From the NCBI RefSeq assembly GCF_019112545.1, contig NW_025064880.1, positions 2,830,490 through 2,894,489 on the forward strand: a stretch of 64,000 nt of DNA, read 5' to 3'. How positions within the stretch are numbered: the stretch's first letter is position 1; each line of letters starts with the position of its first letter. Made by a program: the position numbers and the translations under genes. This DNA is from Guyanagaster necrorhizus (lineage: Eukaryota > Basidiomycota > Agaricomycetes > Agaricales > Physalacriaceae). The notes under the pieces are model-generated. The model did no database searches. It was not told the DNA's origin and saw nothing but the letters and a program-made list of their open reading frames with translations. Shown here piece by piece: positions 43,176-55,100 of the stretch.

Positions 43176-43206
<31 letters not shown>

Positions 43207-46075
43207 GGCTCGATGGCCATAGGCTAGAGTAGTCACTTCTGCCTTCTGCCATTGCTGTTCCTTGTACATAGTGATGATTCAGCCCTTCCACTCATCATAG
43301 CTGACTGGAATGTCTCGGCCAATGTCCGAGGTGGTTATGAGGTAATGAAAAGGTAATCCCATCTTCATATATTCGACCATCCATCCAGTGTTGGCAACAT
43401 CCTCCCAGACCCCTGTGAGGGTGCCAAGCCATTCTAGTTCATCAAAGTAATCCGTGGCTGGTTTTCTGATCATCTTGAATTCCTTCATTTTCTGCTTGTG
43501 GACTTCCTGTACAGTGGGATCTGTGAATTTGTCCCTGATCATTTGTTTGAAGACTGGCCATGCAGGGTATTGGTGATGGTCCCTGGTAGTAGACCAGAAG
43601 GTGGGAGCGATCAGGACCCACCACACTTTGGCCTTGTCTGCCATGTGGGTGACAGCGAATGTTACTTTGTACATGTCAGCAAGGAAGTATAGGGCAAACA
43701 CCTGGAAGTATTGGTCACAGTTGACCAGGAAGCAGTTGATGTCATCGGATGCCTCTCTAAAGGGGTGGGGTTCAGCACAAAGGATCGGTTTGACCTGAAG
43801 AATTTGAGCGGCAGCATTGAGAGTGGGCATTGGGTTCGGGAGTCTGTCATGGGGTGGTTGCACCCATCCTTTTGGAGGTCCTGGGAACAAATGGAGAGAC
43901 CCATTATCAGCAATGGGACTTCCTGGCTTGGGGACTTCCTTTCGCATGATCCTCTCATTCCTAATGGTCCAGCCCTGGGCAAGTGCTTCAGAGTCATCTT
44001 CAGTTGGGGGAGGTGGCTCAGATACTGGGTCCCCACTGCCTTCGGCTTCATCTGGAGGTGGCTGTCCAGCAAAGGGTCATGGAAAGGGTGGCAGCCTCCA
44101 TAAACCGGAGTGTTGCCAGGCTGCCTGTGGTTGGCTCCTGACCAGCTGAGATGCCATGCTGTGGACAGCTGATGTAGTGAACAAATATCAGGAAGATGCC
44201 ATTCAGATTGATGATGCCATGTCTGCTGTTTTAGATGGCATTACACTCGGCATCCACATTCTTGGTGCCATCCTTCTCCCATCTGGTAATGTAAATATTT
44301 TTGATTAAAGTTAAAAATAGCCTGCTCCATAGCTGCATACTGTAAAATCTCCTCTTTTTCAATAAAATCCATGAAAGTATACCTTTGTCCTAAGAATGAT
44401 CTTAACCAAAGATCGTCCTTCCATAACTTGGCTACCTGCTCTTGGTACAACCAAGTGAACTCCTCCTCCCTTGCTTTGCATGCCTCCTGTCATAATTCTT
44501 CATCTGTCATAGGTTTAAATTTTTTTGTCCAGCTAAAGAGCAGATCCCCACCCTCCCAATGGGGGTCCACCTCCTCGGCCTCATCATCCATGTCGGTTCC
44601 CTCCTTGTCCTTGGAGAGGGAACTGCCAGGCAGGTCGTAAATTGCTGGCTTGGTTGGACTGGGGCTGCATACTGGGTCCAGCATCACTAGGTCTGAGATG
44701 AGGATTGGGCTGTCATTCAGGCTGCTCTGGTGGCTCTTTGATGCTTGTTGTTGTTCCAGGCACCATTGCTCTGCGATACTGGCAGAAGTTTCTGTAAAAC
44801 TTTGGGTTGAGGAAAAGAGCTGCGAAGGTCCCATCGAGGAACTTTTTGAGATCGCTGGTGGGGTCAATACCCTCATCATCTCCCCTGATGGTGCCTCTCT
44901 CAGCTGGAATTCCATCTCCCCAGACTGGGATGTCCTCTGTCTCTGCAATAGTATCAGTCCTGTAAGATAACAGGTGGTTGTCGTCGAGATGGAGCTGGGT
45001 CTCTTCTTCATGGTAGTCGGCCCAGGAGTGGTAGGTTCCTGGAAGGGCGAGTCAGGGGTGGTGGTTCCAACAATAGTTGTGGTCCTGCTACCTCCCTTGC
45101 CTCTTCTGTGCTCCTCTGCTGCTTGTGCCTGGAGATACCTCCTGAAGAGGGCATTCTCTCTCGTAATCTCATTGTCGATACATGCCTGGTCCTGCTGGTA
45201 CTGGGGAAGGTCTCAGGCATGTCATACCGGGTTCTCTCTCAAGGGGCCCAGGACGATGGGGCTGGTTGGTCACGTTCTGCTTGATACCACTCATATGCTT
45301 TCTGCTCTGCTAGTATTACCACCAACTGGGCAGTGCTCCATTCTGTCAGCCTCGGCAGCAGCGGTTCATCACCAGTGGCGCTCGTTGCTGTTGTCGTTCC
45401 AATAGGGGTCATCTCTGTTGTCTGTACTTCTACTTCAGTTTGATGTAGTGTGTCGGGACCCATGGCCCCTGGGACTGCAGGTTCCTCGAGCCATCTGTGG
45501 GGTATCCAGGGAGTCTCTAGCATGGTGCCCAAGACTGGTGCTAGAGATGGGGCTTGCTGGTCTGGTTGCTGCGATACTGTGCTGGGGGGACAGGATGGGG
45601 GTGTCAGATCTGGATTGTCAAAACCCTGCAGCCCAAGAGTTGTCAGGGTTTTGGACGACTGCTGTCAGGGGTCGTGGGAGGTATGTGTGCTGCTGATACT
45701 GCTCCTCTTCTTCTCTAGCATGCTCTTGAGCTGAGCTCTCAGAGACACTTTCTGGGTCGGTTCCTTCAGTGGATCAGAAAGACTGTCGGGCAGAGGCAGG
45801 GATGTTGTAGAGGGAGAGGTCTGGCATGACATTGCAGAGGATAGTTCAAATATGTTGGAATTTGTGATAGTGCCTGATTGTCCAAGCTATGATCAATTGG
45901 TGTCCATGGCACAGCTGTATGATCACCAGAAGACTGATCAAGATTCCTATAATAGAGGCCAAGAGTTCGAAGAACTCATGGGTAAAGTTTGGATTGGAAG
46001 GGTTTAGGGCAGGGGGCATTCAGTTCCTCAGCACAATTGGGCTTGAGGAAGAGAATGAGAAAGTCTCGAACTAAT
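42482..46075 (-). pseudogene. Gypsy-1 gag remnant
   Basis: Capsid-like gag is well preserved at 43279-43947: ADKAKVWWVLIAPTFWSTTR and MKEFKMIRKPATDYFDELEW match Gypsy-2. The zinc knuckle at 42859-43269 reads CFNCSQKSHMARNC. Upstream, 44241-45532 carries the Ser/Thr-rich part: LETPWIPHRWLEEPAVPG matches Gypsy-2 LGTPLMPLEWLRDP, and SASIAEQW matches SAAIAENW. The alternative frame in the same stretch retains matches to ORF A of Gypsy-2. Several stops and frameshifts break it. The Gypsy-2 insertion lies immediately downstream. Confidence 0.85.
43178..43206. repeat. CCCTGT hexanucleotide microsatellite in gag
   Basis: Nearly five perfect CCCTGT units, encoding a Gly-Gln run (GQGQGQGQG) in the linker before the zinc knuckle of Gypsy-1. 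Gypsy-2 has a Pro/Thr linker there instead. Confidence 0.85.
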
Positions 46076-46592
46076 TGTTAAGCCCAAATCCCATGTGACT
46101 ATCAACACATGATAAACAGTTCGGTACCTCACACTTTGGGTATGTCTGACTGAGTTCACAAAAGTTAATAGTGGTAGTGAGTCAAGGCTCAAGTAGTAAG
46201 AGCTCAAGAGTAGTTTGGTGAAGAATAAACTTTAGTTCAAGACTGGGTATTTACAGTGAGAACTAGGCTACTTAAATACTATTCTGTTATCTGGCTATTA
46301 ATATCCATTCACAAAAGATATTGTCTGCTGTAGAGCTGTTACCCCTGCTGTTGCCAGGTTCTCCACAAAAGCTGTTGTCTTGCTGTTGTGTTCGTTATCT
46401 TAGCAGTGCAAGGTGAGACAAAAGGAGCATTGTCTCTCCTTCACAGCACACAGCAATGTGAAAGGAGAGTGACTGACTGGGTTGCTGAGCTAAGCATTCC
46501 CACAGTCCTAAGCACTAGCCTAAGTGCCCTGACTAAGCAAGATAGGGGTCATTTCTGAGGAAAAGGAAAAGAAAATAGGAAAAATCATAACA
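46076..46592 (-). repeat. Gypsy-1 5' LTR
   Basis: 517 bp, same length as the left LTR. In element orientation the sequence just inside reads ATTAGTTCGAGACTTTC, which is not an obvious TGG-type primer binding site. Confidence 0.85.
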
Positions 46593-46597
46593 TTGTT

Positions 46598-47220
46598 GAT
46601 GTATAAAAAAAGAGAATGAGGGAAATAGGAAGCAAGTGACTCACTCCCACATTCAGGCCTTCTAGCCCACTGTAGCTAGTCTCTGGGACAACAGATTTTG
46701 AGTTCTGCTTTGACTTAGTGATTTATTTAGATTGCTTTGTCACTTAGAGAGGATTGAATTGGAATAATAACTGTATTTTGGGTTTCAGATTAATTTGGGT
46801 TCCAAACTATAAGGGTTTTGGCATCAGAATACAAGTTCTTCAGTTTTGAGGACTGCTAGCCAGCCAAGAGTGCAGCTAGTCAAGTCTAAGTGCTTGATAG
46901 ACTTAGTATTTGGGTTTCAGAATATTCTAAGTTGACTTAGAGCACAATTGTGCATTGCTTCTAAGTCCTAATTGTACTTAAACATTGCTATAAACTACTC
47001 TCATGAGTATTGCATCTTTAAAAGCAAGATAGAGTTGAATAACTGTATTTATTGACTGTTTCTTTGATTTTACTTAAGACTGTAAGAGTGCTTCCATTAT
47101 ACTTGAAAGAACTGACCTCAACTGTATTTGGTGATTGTGTATTGAGTGGTTAGATGTTGGTGTTTGAGAGTTCATTCTTCATTCACCTCTCTTAGTCACT
47201 TAGCCACCACCAAGCACATC
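46598..47220. mobile_element. Unclassified element X, right part
   Basis: Continues the sequence left of 29808 once Gypsy-1 is removed. It contains a TATA-like GTATAAAAAAAG and AAGTCC/GACTTAG repeats (46870-46980). It ends near CACCACCAAGCACATCA, after which gypsy RNase H sequence starts. Confidence 0.4.
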
Positions 47221-50200
47221 ACTGTATGAGAGAACTTTTTAAGGGCAAATTTCAGGGTGGTGAGCTCCAGTAAGTATGGCTTGTACTTCTCTAATGTTGA
47301 GATCTATTTCAATGCATAAGCAATTGGATGCACCCATGTAACCATTTTACTGTTCAATGTATAGGTGAATTGCTGAGAAAGTATTATGCCTTTTCCTTTC
47401 TTCAAACCATCCATTGTCACAATAAATAGTGTGCCATCAAACTGTGGGCCATAGAGTACTGGTTGTGAGATCAACACCATCTTTAACACCAAAAAAGCCT
47501 TATCCTGCTCCTTCTCCCATTCCTTCTGCAAGTCCACTGCCACTATGCATCTCTGTCATTCTGCCATTATTTTTATCCCACTGATTTCTGCCTTCTTTTC
47601 TAGATCAGAAAGTGGCCTTGCAATCTTTGCATAGTTAGGTATGAGCTTTCTGAAGTATCTAGCTAAGCTCAAGAATGACTTCAGATTGAGCATTATTCTA
47701 GGTTTCTCCCATATCATGATTGCTGTTAACTTTGTCAAATCAGACTGAATACCTTGCAGAGCAACTCTCCTGCCAGCAAACATTATCTCCATTATAAAAA
47801 ACTGCATCTTTCTCACTGAGACTGACAGTCTCTTCTCTCAAATATGCATGAACATCATTTGAAGGTCTGCTATCTTCTTCATGAAGTCTGACCCTGCTAA
47901 ACCACTATCATTAACAAAGAGCTGCACTGTTGACTCCTTCAAGTCCCCCAGTGAGTTCTCTGTTGTGTTAGAAAATGTAGCCAGAGATCCTGTCAGACCA
48001 AATGGCATTTTGAGATATGTGAAGAGACTATGGCTCTTGACATAGATGTATGGATACATTCATCTTGCAAGCATAGAAGCTCTTTGTAAAATCAAATACT
48101 ATGATCTATCTATAGTCTGATAGCAAGCTCTGCTTGAACTGAATATTCCTCTGAGGTATTAATGCTACTTTTATCATCTTGTTCAGCTTTCAGAAATTGT
48201 GACAGATGCACCAGGCTGGAGTGGCCATTAGAAAAGTGGCATCCATTTCTCTTAGTGCTGATCAATCTGGTATATCATGTGATGAAGAAAAACCTATGGC
48301 AATGTACTGGTCATTCACATGATGTTTGAGCTCATTGAGTGATAGGGTGTTTCTACCCTGGTGTGTTTTCTGAGGAGAGTGATTGAAAAGACACATTTCA
48401 CATCATTGAGATGAACTGGAGCAATAATTCTTGACTCCAACATTTCATTGTTGTACCACATCTGCTGCATGAGTATCAATAGATACTGTCAGACTTTGGT
48501 ATTGAAGATGTAGTTCTTTGGTATATCTATCTTGTGGATAGTGTCAGACACTGATTGAACTTTGCTCATGACAAGATGAAGCAGTCTGCAAACTCTGTCA
48601 TAAAGTCTACAACCTCCTTGTACTAGTCTTCAGTCAAGTCACCATTGATTATGATCTCCTTAAGAATGGCCTTGATCTGGCATGCATGGTATGGATTCAT
48701 CTCTTGTGTGAATAAGACTTTATCTGTATAAAGATCAATCTCAGGCTGAACATTCTTGACATTAATGATGTCACCCTCCTCTACATTGAGGTAGTCAACT
48801 GCAGGCTCCTGACACTCTGTGCAATTGGTGTTAGCTGCCAGTAACTCATCACTGGAATTTATGTGGAATACTTCTCTTGAGAGAAAAGATAAATCCTCCA
48901 CTCAGTCTTTATGCATTGTCTCATGCTTATTTTTGCCAGTTGACAGCTTAGTTATGCACTCCTCCATACTCTCTCTCTCCTTGGTACCCTCAGTGCAGAT
49001 GTAGCAGTCCAATCTCACTGTGATCTTATCATAGCAGCAAGTGCTATGAATTTGGAGCATGACTTGATGCTATCTGTTCATGTTGTAGACCTCAAACAAT
49101 CATCAGTATCTGAAGTATCCCTAAGATCCTTTTTGTAGTAATAAACTTCTCTCAAAGGGGATGGTGAGTTCCTTGGTGAGTTTATATATCTGTTAAAACA
49201 GACTATATCACTGCTTTCAACATTGATCTTTCTGTTAGCTCCACTATCAATATCAGTTCTACTGCCCTCTCCCATGGTTGCTTCTTTATTAGCAATGCTG
49301 TCTGAATCATTACCTGTAGAGTTCTGGGTATCTTCATTCAGTAATATGTCAGTATGACATATATCCTCTGCAGGCATGCTAGGCTGAACTTCTTTTGAAG
49401 GGGAATGTGAATTCCCCATTGAGCTTATGCACATTGCCTCTGGCTTTTCTGAGACTCAGTCTTTGCTCACTCTCCACCACTCAGAGTCATCAACCCAATT
49501 TCCCAACTTCACATATCTATTTGGGTCAGAGATGCTGATTGTATCATCCACATAGTTATGCACAGCCTGAAACTCTGCAAGTAATGGCTTTTCAAACAAG
49601 AAGCTCTAACCTCTGCTATTAGCAAAGACCTTGAATATAACTTTTGCTTTTGCTGGACCAAATGTCATTGTCCTCTTCTATAAACCTCTTGACTATACAA
49701 GGGTCTCATTCACCATACAAAACTTCTTGAATGATAGCTATAATATTCTCAGCTGATGTACCATTTTGTCATACTTTGCTGCACACATTATCTCTGTGAG
49801 AGTACCATTGTTGACAGCTGCCAGCATCCTTATAACTTCTCCTTATGGTCCATTGAGCATGAACAACTGCATAAAGAGTCTCATCTTATGCATTCCATCT
49901 TTCTCTCCTCATGCTCTTTCAGTATAAAGATCAATGATATTACTTCTATTATCAACATTTATATGTGAATATTCAGAGTCTGATGACACATCTCTGCAAG
50001 TCAACCTGGCACCTGCAGAGATCTCTTGAATCTTCATCTTATACTCTGGAGACAGAGCTGTGCTTCAGGTATCAATCAAACATGCAGCCCTTTTCCATTT
50101 TCCTAGTCCTCATTCTCACTGCTTAGCTCAGCAAGTCACATCTCTACAGTATCTCTCTTACATACTCCTAATGCCTTGTAGCTGAGTTGGCACCAAATCT

Positions 50201-51500
50201 TCTCTTTTGGATCTATAGTGAGTGATATATTCCTGCTTGAATGGAAAAATCATGAACTGAGTGGCCATTCATTTCACAGCTGAAGCACTCTCCAGTATAG
50301 GTAAGCACTGTTGCCAGATAGAGCAGGTAAGGTATTGCATAATCTATCCATCTGCCAGAGTGACAAATGCTCCAGTCTCTTCTCTGTTCTTCATAAGCTG
50401 CCAGTCTGTCTTATCATTTGCTTTCTTCAGATAGTCATCAATATGACTATGCAACCAAGTGACTTGCTGAGCTTTGGCTTTAAAGATACTCTGTTGTATG
50501 TTGGCAGGCAGAGTGTTGCCTACCTCAGGTCTTAGATGACCAAAACAATGTGGTGCTAGCAATAGAGATGACAGTGGGCTGAAGTTGGTCTGTGCAAGCT
50601 GGTTGCTGAGTGCTATACATGGTGATTTCTGAGCTCTACATGCTAATGTGCTGTGAAATTATATGATCTCTCTCTCTGTCTTCATCTGTCACTCTTTATC
50701 TTGTTTCTTCTTCTTGATATAGTCAGTGATCTCTACAATCAGCACCTCATAAACCCTCATTGTGAAATCCTGCAAGTCTGTGAATGATATTCTGATCTTA
50801 TCTCAGATGATTGATGGAAGTCTCTTCTATACTATGGCAATGTATGTTTTTTCATTTGCAACACTCACTCTCTTTGCCAAGTGCAGCATCTCTCTTGATC
50901 ACAAGTCATTTAACCATATCTCTATCCTATTCAACATCTTCTCCCCAAGATGCTCCTCCTTCAGGATATATACTGTCAGCTCCTCCTTCTCCTGGGTTTT
51001 TGCTGTCACTAAAATCAACAGCTATTTCATATCAAATGCTATGCTAAACTTTTTCCACTTCATCTTGTCCTTCATTTTAAGTTCAGCATATCACTCTATG
51101 ACATTGGATCCTGCTGTAATGTAGTGCTTGAATTTGGCTGGCCTCTCATCCACTGGTATGATAATGCACCAGAACATGCTGAGGAAATCCTGCAGGCTCT
51201 CTCCCTCACATCCATCACCATAGAGCATTGAAATATTCTGCAGAGACATCATGATTGATAGTCACTGTGGCACTGGTAATAGTGCTGAGGTTGATTTGAT
51301 GAGAGGGGTGGATGGGATTGTCAATGAAGCCAATGGCTGTAAAGAGGATTCTGAGATGAGATCCAGTGTCAAGATAGTCAACATTGTGTGTGAGATAAAT
51401 TGACCTTAGTGTTCTGCTGTCAATCCAGTGTGAGATGTGAAAACAAGCTGCAAAGGTCATCCACTTTGGTAGGGGCTTAGATAGAGTGTATAGTGTTGAG
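47221..51500 (-). pseudogene. Gypsy-3 gag and RT/RNase H remnant
   Basis: Minus-strand blocks in gypsy order. RT at 48059-47556 reads MPFGLTGSLATFSNTTENSL, then TVQLFVNDSGLAGSDF (catalytic FVDD decayed to FVND), and SFLSLARYFRKLIPNYAKIA. RNase H at 47543-47221 reads KMVLISQPVLYGPQFDGTLF, then VTWVHPIAYA and KYKPYLLELTTLKFALKKFS. 48623-48901 and 49078-49434 are acidic and Ser-rich pieces that may belong to the protease and gag-pro linker. 50344-50562 and 51215-51460 are short ORFs in the expected gag region that I cannot place firmly. The remainder is CpG-poor and non-coding. The integrase of the same family lies at 27893-29099. Confidence 0.6.
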
Positions 51501-51544
51501 ATGAAGTATAGAGTATAGAGATGAAGTAGGATATTGTTGAATCA

Positions 51545-51715
51545 CACTCTTATCACCACATGGAACATCTTGTAGTGGATGGTAGGTGAATAAATGAATT
51601 GGTTCATCTAGCTGTGGAATGGGCACTCTGTATCTATGCTGCCTCTGAACAGACACATGCTATGATCTGAATCTGCTTCTGCCATCTTCTATCTATACTT
51701 CTATCACCTGCTCTC
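51545..51715. repeat. Diverged direct repeat, right unit (candidate Gypsy-3 LTR part)
   Basis: Partner of 26610-26790. It sits just outside the gag end of Gypsy-3, as a 5' LTR would in a minus-strand element. Confidence 0.5.
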
Positions 51716-51778
51716 CTGCTGATATATTAAAGATTTGTACTCTTTTTGATTCACACAATGAGGTCTAACAGGACACAT

Positions 51779-52166
51779 TGTTAGAGTCACATTATGAATG
51801 CACTAGGACCAGGATTGAATGTGAGCTTTTTGATCTTCTTGTTCTGGCTGATCTGATTTTCTTATGAATAGAAGAATATAAGTAGAGTTCTATAAATGAG
51901 GGTGAGTGATATAGTAAGAGGTACAGTAATGATATACATACCTCAGTTGGACACAGCATAAGTGAAATGACTGAGGTATACAGGTATCTATGGCTAGGCT
52001 ATATAGGCAGTTGAGTAATGACAGGAGTTGTATATATATATGATAAGTAGGAATGAGTGATGATTGAAAGGTATAGTAAATAGGAACAAGTGACAATTGA
52101 AAAGAATAGAAAAAAGTGATAATTGAAAAGAGAGGATAATAGTATACACATAGATATCCTCCAACA
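51779..52166 (-). repeat. Possible copia LTR
   Basis: Bounded by TGTTAGA (51779) and TCCAACA (ending 52166), an imperfect 7-bp inverted pair typical of LTR ends. A purine-rich ATATGGAAGAG lies just inside in element orientation. I found no second copy to the right, so this is tentative. Confidence 0.35.
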
Positions 52167-52199
52167 CTCTTCCATATCTGTGTCAGTCCACAGAGACAA

Positions 52200-55100
52200 T
52201 GGTCAGCATTCCAAGGTAGCTGTGGTGGGTATCATGGGGCAGAGGCTTGGTGAACATGTCAGCAGGATTGGCATTTCCCCAGATGAAGTCAACCCATAGC
52301 TCACCATTTTTGATAAGTTTACAGATGATATGTTCTTGTATGTGAATATGCTTGACTTTGTGATAGGATCAGATGTTTGTTATCAGCACATTGGTGCCTT
52401 GATTATTGCTATATAGAATGCTCAGGCATGGCTGGGGGAGCTAAACTTCATCCATCTATGATCTGATCCACATTATCTGTTGTGTAGTGTGTGTGAGTGA
52501 TATATATTTGGTCTCAACTATGAACAGAGAAATGGTGGCTGGTCATTTAGAGCTCTAATAAGTCAGATCTCTGGCTACCATAAAGACAAACCCAGAGGTC
52601 AAGTGGGTGGTGTTGGACAACTCCCATAGTCAGCATCTATGAAGCTAATCAGAGTCAGAGCCTGATTGTGTGAGAAGATGATGCTATAGTCCATAGTGCC
52701 CTTTACATATTCAAGGATGTGCAGTAGTGTCTTCCAATATGCCAAGCCAGGATTGGACTGGAAGCAGATGAGCTAGCTCACTGGAAAACATAGATCTAGA
52801 TAAGTCATTAACTGCTCTCATATAATGCACTCCAATAATTGTTGATATAGAAGTTGCTCCATCTCATCCTTCTCCACCTGGTGGTTTGTAACTGGGTAGC
52901 ATCAAGGATGATGCCTACTGATAAAGATGTAAACTGCAGTGTCAAATAGCTTAGGCTAAAATCCATAATGATATTCTTCTAGTACAGGCACTGTGAGAAC
53001 ATAATGATGCTAGCTGTAAGGTCTTGGTCAATCTTCATGCCCAGGAAATAGTGATTCTCCCTCATATCTGTGAGCTCTCACTTCTCTTCTAACTCCTTCT
53101 TGCACTGAGTGGCCTTCTCTATATTTGATGATGCTTCCTGTACATCATTAGTGTAAGTGTCTGTGATAGTATACTCACCATCTGGTTTTCTAATTATCTT
53201 TACACATGGATCCACTCTGGGCATCTAATATTCCAGATCCTCATAGGTTTTTCCAAGAGTCTCAAGCCAGCCATGATCTCTCTGTATTGTTCCATAAATG
53301 ATGTGGACAAGTTTGCATATCTTGTCTTCCTGTTTTTTGACAACATATTCTGGAGGCTGCTTCATATATATGTCTTCCTTTGTTTTACTGTTCAAATAAA
53401 CCAAAACAAAATCAACTTGCCATAAGATGAGGTTAAGTTTTGTGGTGATGGTGGCAGACATACAGACAGATTTGAGACAAGTCATGATGGTCCAGATGTC
53501 ATTATAGTCAAGCTCATACTGTTGTGTGTGCTCTTTGCTAATGAGCCTAGCCTTGTCTCTAGTCCAGTTTCCATCACTGTCTCATTTCATACCATAGACT
53601 CATTTGCAGTCCATCATATTCACTTCCTCTGGCTTGTCTACAAGATTCTATATGTGCTTCATTATGTGCATTTTGTATTTGATGTCTATCATAGCCTTCC
53701 ATCATTTCTTGTCAGCTTATAGATCATCTTGATAGTTATATAGGATATATGGATTAGATGAGTTCTCTGATGCCACCACTGATATGCAGGGCTGCTTACT
53801 GTTAGTAGCCCAATTGTTTCTGCTTGCACAGATCTCAGCTTCATATTGTTCTGACAATAGAGATTTGGTTGCATCAGTACTTGAATGTGTCAAGTGAGTT
53901 AATCAGTGAAGCAGTGGTACAGCAGTGACAGGTGAGGCAGCAGTAGTAGATTCTGGCAGAGTGGACATGATTGAAGTCAAAGTGGAAGCAGAAGTAGTGA
54001 GTGGAGGTTCATCCTCTGTCTTCTCCACACTCACAGTTTGGTGTGCAGGCCTCTCATCAAAGATAATATCATGCAACACAAAGACATGACTCAAATTATC
54101 AAGGACACAGTAGTTGGACTCTATATAGCCTAAAAATAGACACTTCTTCAACTAATCATTCAACTTGCTTTCACCATCTGCTAAAACTCCATCAGAAATA
54201 GGCTTTTTTGTCCAGCAGATTAATCCAAATACATAAAGAAAAATGATATTCTAGTGATGTTTTAAGAAAGCCTCTGCTGATACCACTCCAGAGTGGCACC
54301 TCAAGGACATCAAGTTTTATATAAAGATTGACATAGATGCTGTCTCTGCTCAGTAACAATTGGCCAGACTGGAATCACTCCACAATGCTTGTGTGTCCTC
54401 TATAATAGTGCATAGGGCTTACTCTGCTAAGCCATTCTATGCTGATGAGTGTGAGGCTATCAGCTCAAGCAAGATGCTATGTTTAGCATAGTATTAGGCT
54501 CATGTTATGATTTTTCCATTTATCTTTTATCTTATCTTATCAGAATGCTCATCTTATCCAGAGAGCATCTATCTAGATTGTGGAATGATTGCTTATACAA
54601 TAGGCAGTCTAGGCAGTCTATGCTATTATCCTTCAATATGTAACAAATGTCTCATCAATAGATAATACTCTATTGTACCACCCTCAATGACTAGACATAA
54701 TGGTACTATAGCATAGAAACACACAATTAGTAGGGACTATATTTATCTAACATAAATCATATATAAGTAACCTAGCTCTCACTATAGTAGACCAGCTTTG
54801 AGCTAAAGTTTAATCTATATCATTCTTTCTCTCAAGCTCAGCTTGCACAGCCTTGACTAAACACTACTCAAACACACTAAAGTAGACTCTAACATGATTG
54901 TGTGAACTTGACACAGCATTAGTTTATCACATGTCTAGAGTCACATGTCAAACAGGTCAAAGAGCCAACTTTACCTTTGCAAAGGCCTGATCAGCTTGCA
55001 TGCACTTGAGCTTTCAACTCATCTGAGTTTCTATCCTGCAGTAGTATCTGTCAAATGCTGCAACAGTTGTGTCATCAGTTTTATCAGCAAAGAACTCCTT

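Larger units (their letters stand above)
29809..46592 (-). mobile_element. Gypsy-1: old chromovirus LTR retrotransposon split by Gypsy-2
   Basis: Two 517-bp direct repeats start TGTTAAGCCC (29809 and 46076), and the pair is flanked by a perfect 5-bp duplication TTGTT (29804-29808 and 46593-46597). The internal order on the minus strand is gag (right), then pol (left), so the right LTR is the 5' one. Gypsy-2 interrupts it between gag and protease. Without Gypsy-2 the element is about 8.5 kb. It is riddled with stops and nearly CpG-free, and is not autonomous. Confidence 0.85.

Noticed and set aside
46050..46075. tRNA primer binding site for Gypsy-1
   Set aside because: The bases next to the 5' LTR do not start with TGG or match a tRNA 3' end that I recognise, possibly because of decay.
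46593..47222. A separate LTR from TGTTGATG to CACATCA
   Set aside because: TTGTT at 46593-46597 is the Gypsy-1 target duplication, so the apparent left end is an artefact of the insertion; I treat this as part of element X.
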